The notes beneath the pieces were generated by a model. That model saw only the letters and a list, made by a program, of their open reading frames with translations. It was not told where the DNA came from and did not search any database. Shown here in pieces: positions 25,317 through 32,811 of a stretch of 64,000 nucleotides of DNA. Every line of letters begins with the position of its first letter. Within the stretch, counting starts at the first letter, position 1. A program made the translations under genes and the position numbers. This DNA is from CAWGGS01 sp963822095 (GTDB lineage Bacteria > Desulfobacterota > Desulfobulbia > Desulfobulbales > Desulfocapsaceae). The DNA is taken from positions 37,829 through 101,828 of the forward strand of contig CAWGGS010000049.1 of assembly GCA_963822095.1 (NCBI GenBank), in the 5' to 3' direction.

Positions 25317-26321
25317 TCAATCGGCATAGCTTGCAGCCAGTTGGAAATATCTTTTGGCCTGTTCCATGCTTGTCTTGGCCTTATCAATGGGAACCAAAGG
25401 ATCTTCTGCGGTAAAAAGTCCTATTTTCCCACGCACATAAGCTCGATAGCATTTATAGAAATTGAGCATTTCCCAAAGCCCTTCATCTCCAGATCGGGCA
25501 ATGAATTGGGTAATAAAATAGGAAGAGAGCTCCATCAGACCGTGGTAATCCAAATCCATGGCCAAAAAGGCGATATCGGCGGCCACGTCCGAATAGCGAA
25601 ACCGTTCGTTGAATTCAATACAATCGAAGATGAAAACCTTGTCCGCCAGACAGATATTTGCCGAATGGAGGTCACCATGACAATCCCGCACTCTTCCTGC
25701 AGTGACCCTGCGATCAAACCGTTGGCTATCGGCAAGTACTTTCTTTGAAAACGCCTTGATCTTGTCAAAAATCTCCCTGGTCAGACCACCTTTACCGACC
25801 ACTCCCTCCGTCTGATCAAAATTCTCCAACACGTTGTGGGAAACAGCTTCCGCCCTTCCGAACTCTCTTATGGTTTCCCCACCATCAGCCGTATCGTAAA
25901 AAGGAATCAGTACTTCAATAATCGCATCGAGATGTTCTCTTTTTAAATCCCCTGATTCGATTATCTTCGACATCATCCGCTCTTCCGGCATACGGGCCAT
26001 TTTAATACCGTACTCCACCACGTGTCCCGCTCCTTTAAGCGAGTAGTTTCCATCGGCCAGATTGACGGAAACCATATCCAGATAGAGATCGGGGCATAAG
26101 CGCCGGTTCAGATCCAATTCGCGTTCACAGAAAAATTTCCTCTTGTTCAAAGTGGAAAAATCAAGGAAACCGAAATCCACCGGTTTCTTCCACTTGTAAA
26201 CATACTCTCCTGCAATCACAACAAAAGATATATGAGTTTGAATCAATTGCGTCGCCGTCACACTGTGGGCATAGCTCGTGGGCTTTAGCAAAAATTCTAT
26301 ATACGGCGGATATTTTTCCAT
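25317..26321 (-). CDS. Aminoglycoside-phosphotransferase-like kinase
   Basis: A 334-residue protein-kinase-like fold enzyme. It has the catalytic-loop HGDLHSANICL (His215-Asp217), the metal-binding Asp233 in VFIFDCIEFNE and an N-terminal Lys in VYKWKKPVDFGFLDF. It belongs to the group usually fused to a P-loop kinase, which here is the next gene. Genuine drug resistance is unlikely; a small-molecule kinase role is inferred. Confidence 0.82.
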   Translation of the reverse strand: MEKYPPYIEFLLKPTSYAHSVTATQLIQTHISFVVIAGEYVYKWKKPVDFGFLDFSTLNKRKFFCERELDLNRRLCPDLYLDMVSVNLADGNYSLKGAGHVVEYGIKMARMPEERMMSKIIESGDLKREHLDAIIEVLIPFYDTADGGETIREFGRAEAVSHNVLENFDQTEGVVGKGGLTREIFDKIKAFSKKVLADSQRFDRRVTAGRVRDCHGDLHSANICLADKVFIFDCIEFNERFRYSDVAADIAFLAMDLDYHGLMELSSYFITQFIARSGDEGLWEMLNFYKCYRAYVRGKIGLFTAEDPLVPIDKAKTSMEQAKRYFQLAASYAD

Positions 26322-26661
26322 GCAATACCCTTAAAGATCGTGTCGTCGTCACCAAGCCGAATGTCCGGGAAGATTGTAAGGGCAAGATTGAATCATTTAC
26401 CCAGTCGGAAACATTTCAGTCCAATCTATGACTTCAACACGTCCCCTCTGCTCCCAGGGTATAAACGAGCTGTCGCTCACCCGACATGACGGCACGCTCC
26501 ACCATGTGGAGGCTGGTGGACTTTTTATCATAACAGAATCAACATTAACCGTAAACTCCCACAAATCCCCTTTACCTTGGTTTTGAATCATGCTATCTAT
26601 AATGTTTTGTTTTTCCATGTTTAATATTCACAACTCCCGATACCACTCTCTTTGATTTCCC
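26322..26661. other. Divergent intergenic region upstream of larB
   Basis: These 340 bases lie between the kinase pair (minus) and larB (plus). Apart from a doubtful 73-codon minus-strand frame (26397-26618) and a complementary pair near 26488-26520 (CTCCACC...TGGTGGA), I see nothing recognisable. Confidence 0.4.
26397..26618 (-). CDS. Doubtful small ORF of unknown function
   Basis: 73 codons starting MEKQNIIDSMIQNQGKGD. No domain is recognised and no convincing ribosome-binding site is seen, but the frame fills the gap and reads less randomly than most shadows (EQRGRVEVIDWTEMF at the end). It may be a real accessory gene, a remnant or noise. Confidence 0.25.
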   Translation of the reverse strand: MEKQNIIDSMIQNQGKGDLWEFTVNVDSVMIKSPPASTWWSVPSCRVSDSSFIPWEQRGRVEVIDWTEMFPTG

Positions 26662-27435
26662 ATGGATCACAAACAACTTACAGAATTGCTGTTCTCCGTT
26701 GAAAACGGCCGTTGCACTGTCGAAGACGCAGCCCGACGGCTTCGCCATCTGCCGTCTGAGCGTGTTGCCGATGCGTGTATCGACCATCAGCGGACAATTC
26801 GTACCGGGATTCCCGAGGTTATCTACGGTGAGTCGAAGACCATCGAGCAAATTGCGCCAATAGCCCAGGCAATTCTCGCCTCAGATGCCGTATTGATTGC
26901 GACACGCATCGATGCAGACAAAGCAGAAGGCGTCCAAAGCCTCCTTCCTGAACTTCAATACCACCCCAGAGCCCGTCTTCTCACAGGTAATGCCAAAAAG
27001 CCCGACAACAACCGCTGTCGTGGAACCATTGTCGTTGTCTGTGCCGGGACCTCCGATATCCCGATTGCCGAGGAGGCCAAGATTACAGCCGCGAGCCTCG
27101 GACATCCCGTGGAATCCGCTTATGATATCGGTGTTGCCGGACTACATCGCCTTCTGGACCACCAGGAGATGTTGCAAAAGGCCTCATCGATCATTGTCGT
27201 GGCAGGAATGGAAGGCGCACTTCCCAGTGTGGTGGGAGGCCTCGTCTCCTGTCCGGTAGTCGGGGTTCCGACTTCCATAGGCTACGGCACCTCTTTTGGT
27301 GGAATTACCGCATTGCTGGGGATGCTCAACAGCTGCGTTCCCGGGCTGGCTGTGGTCAATATCGATAACGGATTCGGCGCTGGATGCCTTGCCGCATCCA
27401 TCAACACCAAAACAGGGGAGGCATCACCAGGTTGA
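26662..27435 (+). CDS. larB: Nickel-pincer cofactor biosynthesis protein LarB
   Basis: A 257-residue enzyme that carboxylates and hydrolyses nicotinate adenine dinucleotide to start the nickel-pincer cofactor of lactate racemase-type enzymes. The C-terminal AIR-carboxylase-like domain shows VVVCAGTSDIPIAEEA, YDIGVAGLHR, VVAGMEGALPSVVGG, and VPTSIGYG. The N-terminal ELLFSVENGRCTVEDAARRL is the LarB lead segment. larC, larE and larA are not adjacent, so the pathway must be completed elsewhere or the protein acts alone. Confidence 0.92.
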   Translation: MDHKQLTELLFSVENGRCTVEDAARRLRHLPSERVADACIDHQRTIRTGIPEVIYGESKTIEQIAPIAQAILASDAVLIATRIDADKAEGVQSLLPELQYHPRARLLTGNAKKPDNNRCRGTIVVVCAGTSDIPIAEEAKITAASLGHPVESAYDIGVAGLHRLLDHQEMLQKASSIIVVAGMEGALPSVVGGLVSCPVVGVPTSIGYGTSFGGITALLGMLNSCVPGLAVVNIDNGFGAGCLAASINTKTGEASPG

Positions 27436-27516
27436 ACCACAAACTCCTTTTAATGTGAAAAATTATCCCCAGGGCCTTTCTTTCGGGTGGCCTTGATATT
27501 AATTTTCTACACAACC

Positions 27517-27544
27517 TTGCAAGATTCAGCCTTTGAGGTATAAT
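27517..27544 (+). promoter_or_regulatory. Sigma-70-type promoter of secDF
   Basis: TTGCAA (27517-27522) and a perfect TATAAT (27539-27544) with a 16-base spacer lie about 75 bases before the secDF start. Confidence 0.7.
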
Positions 27545-27619
27545 CGCGGAGTTATTGTCGTTGAATTATAATACTGCAGCAAGGTATCGTCTCTTTTCCT
27601 GAAGCCTCTAAGGATATAC

Positions 27620-30181
27620 ATGAACACATCACTGAAACTGAAGCTCTGTCTAGTTGTTTTTCTTATCTTTTCAGCCATCGTTACCATCATTCCGTCTTTT
27701 TATAAGGGAACACCCTCGTGGTGGAAAAAATATATGGCTCCCGGCGGACTGCATCTGGGACTTGACCTCCAAGGCGGTATGCATCTGGTCCTGAAGGTCG
27801 ATCTCGACAAAGCTGCACAGAACACCCTTGAGCTTGCAGCAAACGACCTGAAAGAACGCCTTTCCGAACAATCGATAACCATCGTCCAGACAAAATCTGA
27901 AAAACCAGGAACGATCTCCTTCACGCTCCCCAATACCAATGCTGTGGATAAAGTGAAGGATATTGTCAAAGATGACGATGATATTACGGCAAAATTCGAG
28001 ACAAAGGAAGGAAGCTTTCCACGCATCCTTCTGTCACTGTCAAAAAAGAGAATCGAATTCATTCGAACAAACGCAGTCAACCAGTCCCTTGAGATTCTTC
28101 GTAACAGGATCGATCAGTTCGGTGTTGCCGAACCGGTCATCATTCGTCAAGGGGATGACGAGATCGTCATTCAGCTTCCAGGCATCAAAGATCCCAAAAG
28201 GGCAATAAAACTCTTGGGCGACACGGCCCAACTTGAGTTCAAGCTGGTTGTCGACTCCGCCGGAATAAACCTTCCTGGACTGATCCAACAAGCGATCTCG
28301 GCCGGCAAATGGCACAAAGGCGAGAGTACCAAGAAACTCAATCTCGCCCTGGAAAATCTTTTGCCCAAAGATACCTCCATCTATTTTGAAAAAAAGGTGG
28401 ATGCAACAACGAAAAAAGAGACCCTCACTCCCCTGCTTCTGGAAAACAAGATCTTGATGACCGGGGATATGATCAAAGATGCCCAGGTTCGAATCGGAGG
28501 CAACTTCAATGAACCCTATGTCAGTATCAACTTAACGGGCCATGGGTCAAAGGTCTTTGCCAATATCACAGAAAAGAACGTCGGGAAAAGACTGGCCATT
28601 GTCCTGGATGGCGTTGTTCGCTCCGCTCCGGTAATACAAGAAAAAATTTTGGGCGGATCAGCACAGATCACAGGCAGCTTTACCCATGAGGAGGCAACGG
28701 ACCTGGCCATTGTGCTTCGGGTCGGTGCCCTTCCTGCTCCCGTCGACATTATCCAAAATATGACGGTTGGAGCCAGCATGGGACAGGACTCCATCCACCA
28801 GGGAATATTATCCGGTCTTCTCGGTTCCTTCCTGGTTGTCGTGTTCATGTTTATATACTACCGGCTCTCCGGCATTATCGCCAACTTTGCGCTGGTGCTC
28901 AACATTCTCTTTCTCTTTGCAGGCCTAGCTGTTTTAAGTGCAACACTGACCATGCCGGGTATCGCAGGTGTCGTTCTTTCCATTGGTATGGCTGTCGATT
29001 CCAATGTTCTTATCTTTGAACGAATGCGGGATGAACAGGCCCTTGGTAAATCGGTCATCTCGAGTATCGACGGCGGTTTTAACAAGGCCTTTCTTACCAT
29101 TGTCGATGCCCAGGTAACAACGCTGATAACCGCCCTCGCACTCTTCATTTTCGGAACCGGCCCTGTCAAGGGATTTGCGATTACCCTTTCTTTAGGTATT
29201 ATCTTCAATCTCTTTACCTCCATCAACTGCTCCCGCTGGATCTTCGACAGCTTGACTTCGTACAAGAAGATTAAAAGAATCAAATATATGCAATTCTTCA
29301 AGAAGCCGAATCTCGATTATATGAAGCTTCGCAAGATTGCCTTTTGCTTTTCCGGCGCCCTGGCTCTTTTGGGGATAGTTGCCTTTATAGAGATTATTCT
29401 CGGTAATGCCAATATGGGTGTTGATTTTGCTGGTGGATCTCTTCTGCAATACAAGACCGAGAAGAGTTTTTCCATGAGCGACGTACGTGCCGCTTTCAAG
29501 CACAGTGAGTTCGCTGATGTCGATCTCCAAAAAGTTGAAAACGAAGGCCGCTTGATGATCAAGATCAAGAAATCATCGAAAATCGTCACCACCGACCTCA
29601 GTGATCGAATCACCAAAATCCTTAACAGCAAGCTTCCGGACAAGCAATTCACCCTGGAGAGTCAATCGGAAATCGGATCTTCTGTAAGCGCCACCTTACG
29701 TAATCAAGCCATACTTGCTATTTTCCTTTCCATGACCGGTGTCATAATCTACCTTGCAATTCGCTTTAACTTAAGTTTTGGGATTGGAGCCGCGATCGCC
29801 ACCTTCCATGATGTTTTCGCCGTACTTGGTATATGCTGGCTTCTCCACATCGAAATGACTCTGCTTATCGTGACCGCCTTGCTGACCCTGGCTGGTTATT
29901 CTCTAAATGACACTGTCGTTATCTTTGATCGTATACGGGAAAATATGAATAAATCCGAAAAGCCCTCCATACTCCAGGTTATCAATGAAAGTGTCAACCA
30001 GGTTCTTGCCCGTTCGATCGTAACCTCGTTTACGGCTTTCTTAAGTGTTCTTGCTCTCTATCTGTTTGGTGGTTCGGTCATCCACGACTTCTCATTCGCC
30101 CTTTTGATCGGGATTATTATCGGCACCTATTCATCAATTTTCGTTGCCAGTCCGATCCTGACTGTTTGGGAAAAAAACTAG
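27620..30181 (+). CDS. secDF: Fused protein translocase subunit SecD-SecF
   Basis: One 853-residue inner-membrane protein that uses proton flow to drive late steps of Sec export. Residues 1-555 are SecD: first helix, GLDLQGGMHLVL, the periplasmic P1 region and a six-helix core with SIGMAVDSNVLIFERMRDE. From Met557 (MQFFKKPN) a complete SecF follows, with GVDFAGGSLLQYKT and SLNDTVVIFDRIRENM. In most Gram-negatives these are two genes. The frame is continuous through the junction, so this is a real fusion rather than a sequencing join, unless an error removed a stop. AAGGATATAC precedes the ATG. Confidence 0.93.
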   Translation: MNTSLKLKLCLVVFLIFSAIVTIIPSFYKGTPSWWKKYMAPGGLHLGLDLQGGMHLVLKVDLDKAAQNTLELAANDLKERLSEQSITIVQTKSEKPGTISFTLPNTNAVDKVKDIVKDDDDITAKFETKEGSFPRILLSLSKKRIEFIRTNAVNQSLEILRNRIDQFGVAEPVIIRQGDDEIVIQLPGIKDPKRAIKLLGDTAQLEFKLVVDSAGINLPGLIQQAISAGKWHKGESTKKLNLALENLLPKDTSIYFEKKVDATTKKETLTPLLLENKILMTGDMIKDAQVRIGGNFNEPYVSINLTGHGSKVFANITEKNVGKRLAIVLDGVVRSAPVIQEKILGGSAQITGSFTHEEATDLAIVLRVGALPAPVDIIQNMTVGASMGQDSIHQGILSGLLGSFLVVVFMFIYYRLSGIIANFALVLNILFLFAGLAVLSATLTMPGIAGVVLSIGMAVDSNVLIFERMRDEQALGKSVISSIDGGFNKAFLTIVDAQVTTLITALALFIFGTGPVKGFAITLSLGIIFNLFTSINCSRWIFDSLTSYKKIKRIKYMQFFKKPNLDYMKLRKIAFCFSGALALLGIVAFIEIILGNANMGVDFAGGSLLQYKTEKSFSMSDVRAAFKHSEFADVDLQKVENEGRLMIKIKKSSKIVTTDLSDRITKILNSKLPDKQFTLESQSEIGSSVSATLRNQAILAIFLSMTGVIIYLAIRFNLSFGIGAAIATFHDVFAVLGICWLLHIEMTLLIVTALLTLAGYSLNDTVVIFDRIRENMNKSEKPSILQVINESVNQVLARSIVTSFTAFLSVLALYLFGGSVIHDFSFALLIGIIIGTYSSIFVASPILTVWEKN

Positions 30182-30205
30182 CACTCGTCTGCATTTCGAG
30201 ACCGT

Positions 30206-30961
30206 ATGCACCAGCCACCACTACCCGACAACGTTTCTAAAATCGACCGGGATGACCAGTTTTCCTTTGCATGTCATCCCGGTATTTCCTGCTTTACCCA
30301 TTGCTGCCGGCAATTGGATCTGGCACTGACCCCTTATGATGTTTTGCGCCTGAAACACGCCCTTGGACTTTGCTCCTCCGATTTTCTTGAGAAATATGTC
30401 CTCATTGAACAGGAAGAAAGCGAGGCCTTTCCGCGTCTCTATCTGACCATGGTGGATGACGGTAAGGCAAGCTGTGTCTTTGTGGCGGCAGAAGGATGCA
30501 CCGTCTATCAGGACAGACCCGGTGCCTGCCGGGCATACCCCATTGGGCGTGCAGCAGCAATCAGGAAGGGAAGTCCGGTTAAAGAATTCTTTGTTCTACT
30601 CAAAGAAAATCACTGCCGAGGTTTCAATAGCCAAAGCCCGCGCCAAACGCCGTTGAAGTACTGCCAAAACCAGGGACTTGCCCCCTATAATCGCTTCAAT
30701 GATGCGGTAGGTGACATACTCCAGCATGAAATGATACGAAAGGGCATGAAACCCACAAAAGAACAGATAAAGAGCTATCTGTTGGCTTTGTATGATATAG
30801 ATACGTTACGAGAAATAATTCTTGATGGTCGCCTGCCTCACGCATCTCTTACTCCCTCCCGACAGAGAGAAATAGCAGATGATGAGACGCTGCTTCTTTT
30901 TGCCATAGGGTGGTTGAAGAGCGAACTTTTCCCACAACACCACGAAACTACAGACCAATAG
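30206..30961 (+). CDS. YkgJ-family cysteine-cluster protein
   Basis: A 251-residue protein with the N-terminal cluster CHPGISCFTHCC (Cys23, 29, 33, 34) and a later GCTVYQDRPGACRAYP block. Both are typical of the YkgJ/Fe-S or zinc cluster family with unknown biochemical role. It starts 24 bases after secDF and overlaps the longer frame of the following HAD gene. Its C-terminal half is helical and unrecognised. Confidence 0.8.
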   Translation: MHQPPLPDNVSKIDRDDQFSFACHPGISCFTHCCRQLDLALTPYDVLRLKHALGLCSSDFLEKYVLIEQEESEAFPRLYLTMVDDGKASCVFVAAEGCTVYQDRPGACRAYPIGRAAAIRKGSPVKEFFVLLKENHCRGFNSQSPRQTPLKYCQNQGLAPYNRFNDAVGDILQHEMIRKGMKPTKEQIKSYLLALYDIDTLREIILDGRLPHASLTPSRQREIADDETLLLFAIGWLKSELFPQHHETTDQ

Positions 30962-30978
30962 ATACTAATAAGGTGCCC

Positions 30979-31599
30979 ATGTTAAAGCTCATTGTATTTG
31001 ATTGTGACGGGGTTATGTTCGATTCCAGAAATGCAAACCGCGAGTATTACAATCACCTCCTTGTTCATTTCGGCAAACCGCTTATGAATAAAGAGGAACT
31101 GGAATACGTTCATATGCACAATGTTACCCTGTCGGTCAAACACATCTTCCGCCATTATCCACAACAGGACGTAGGCGAAGTGGAGGCATTCAGGAGACAG
31201 CTTGACTATACCCCTTTCCTCCGCTTCATGCGTATGGAAGATGACCTGATCCAATTCTTGGATTGGGCAAAAAAAAGATTCGATCTGGCAATTTCCACAA
31301 ACCGGACAACTACCATGACTCCTCTTCTCAAGAAATTCAAACTCGAGGATTACTTTGGAAAGGTTATGACCGCCGATACCGCAAAGCTCCCCAAGCCTGC
31401 CCCAGATGCGCTCATCGAAATTCTCGAACACTATAATTACCGTCCCGATCAGGCGATATATATCGGGGACTCCGTCATTGACAGGCAACATTCCAAGGCC
31501 GCCTGCATGCGGCTCATCGCCTTTAAAAACCCTGAACTTCCAGCAGAATTTCATGTCTCCAGCTTCATGGAAATCTGCGCCCTGCCCCCACTTGCCTGA
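30979..31599 (+). CDS. HAD-superfamily phosphatase-like hydrolase
   Basis: A 206-residue cytoplasmic hydrolase. It has motif I FDCDGVMFDS (nucleophile Asp8, Asp10), motif II Thr/Ser in LAISTNRT, motif III Lys in KLPKPAPD and motif IV IYIGDSVID. The cap is helical, as in phosphoglycolate phosphatase-like enzymes; the substrate is not known. The ATG at 30979 has AAGGTG upstream and is preferred to the frame's earlier start inside the YkgJ gene. Confidence 0.88.
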   Translation: MLKLIVFDCDGVMFDSRNANREYYNHLLVHFGKPLMNKEELEYVHMHNVTLSVKHIFRHYPQQDVGEVEAFRRQLDYTPFLRFMRMEDDLIQFLDWAKKRFDLAISTNRTTTMTPLLKKFKLEDYFGKVMTADTAKLPKPAPDALIEILEHYNYRPDQAIYIGDSVIDRQHSKAACMRLIAFKNPELPAEFHVSSFMEICALPPLA

Positions 31600-31604
31600 T
31601 TGGC

Positions 31605-32684
31605 TTATGCGCCATAAGAATCCGGAAACACTTCTGAATCTCCTCCTTCATCAACTCTCTTAACTCCTTCCATCAGCAGCATCATGAAATCTCCTATCTC
31701 GGCTGCTTTCATTTCCTGAGGAGAAAGACCGACATTGAATCGGTATATCCCTTCCCTTTCAGCAAGTATGGCGAAGATTGCCTCCTGGTTAAATTTTCCG
31801 GCATAGGTGGCATTTATAATACATCCCTCCCGAAAGGAGACTTTGGCCTTACCTTTTGTCAAATCGAGGGAAAGGGCACCGGTTTTTTTATTCATATGAA
31901 ATATCTGGAACAGTTCTGCTGGTGCCATATCTTTGATTCGACCCTGCATACTGGCATCGAATTCACGGGTCCTGGCCGTATTGGCCTTGGCGAGTCTTTC
32001 GGCCAGCAGCTTGGTCATAAACAGCTGTACCGATGCGGCTTCACCTATCAACCTTCCGAAATTGTCGCCGCTTATTTCGAGAACTTCCGTATCTTCGATG
32101 ACCTTGATTGAAGAACGGGCGATCTTATTACCAAAAAAGCTCATTTCACCGCAGACATCACCTTCTCTCAGGGTCGAAATTTTCACCATCTCATCTTCAA
32201 CGCTGACCTCTCCCGACATCAGGATATAGAGATTTTGATTGATCTCGCCTTTTTGAATGAGATAGGCACCTGATTTGACACTCTGTTTATGCAAATAGCC
32301 GAAAAACCGTTTCAAGTGGTCTTGGGGTATCGCCTTGACCAGCGGGTAATCGCAGATCATGGCAAGAAGGCCCTTTTCCTCCGCCGTCAGGTCAGAATCT
32401 TCGAAATAAGTATCAGGAGCATCATCAAGTTTTACGAATTTTATGAGCCCGGTGCACCCACTGCAGCTAAAGACCCGGAGATTTTTTTCTGGATCAGTGA
32501 CCGTCCCGGCTTCGTCCAGCAGGTTGAAGAGAAGCTGGGTCATCTCCCGAACCAGGATCAGACATCCTTCCCTATCCTTTGGAAATGCCAGGGATTTGTC
32601 CGATAAGACAAAACGCTCTTCCAACTTATATAACGGACAGTTGTTATTTTCTATTATTTTGAATACAGCTTTAAAAGATCCCAT
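31605..32684 (-). CDS. Cyclic-nucleotide-binding / DUF4388 signalling protein
   Basis: A 359-residue cytoplasmic protein in three parts. An N-terminal unit of about 110 residues contains FSCSGCTGLIKF. A cNMP-binding jelly roll spans about 128-245 (GEINQNLYILMSGEVSVED, GDVCGEMSFFGN). The C-terminal DUF4388 module is APAELFQIFHMNKKTGALSLD. DUF4388 domains occur in gliding and two-component proteins. It may sense cAMP or cyclic dinucleotides, although the full phosphate-binding RxA pattern is not evident (GNKIARSSI). It is divergent from the E2-like gene and may share its regulatory region. Confidence 0.8.
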   Translation of the reverse strand: MGSFKAVFKIIENNNCPLYKLEERFVLSDKSLAFPKDREGCLILVREMTQLLFNLLDEAGTVTDPEKNLRVFSCSGCTGLIKFVKLDDAPDTYFEDSDLTAEEKGLLAMICDYPLVKAIPQDHLKRFFGYLHKQSVKSGAYLIQKGEINQNLYILMSGEVSVEDEMVKISTLREGDVCGEMSFFGNKIARSSIKVIEDTEVLEISGDNFGRLIGEAASVQLFMTKLLAERLAKANTARTREFDASMQGRIKDMAPAELFQIFHMNKKTGALSLDLTKGKAKVSFREGCIINATYAGKFNQEAIFAILAEREGIYRFNVGLSPQEMKAAEIGDFMMLLMEGVKRVDEGGDSEVFPDSYGA

Positions 32685-32811
32685 TTAAAAGGAGATGTCT
32701 CGAATTTATTTTTGTTATTTCAGCTTAATTCTGCTATGGTTCCATTATTTCTGGAAATAGTATCACAACACATCCCACTACAGCTTTCGAACAATTCTTC
32801 CAGTGGCACTT

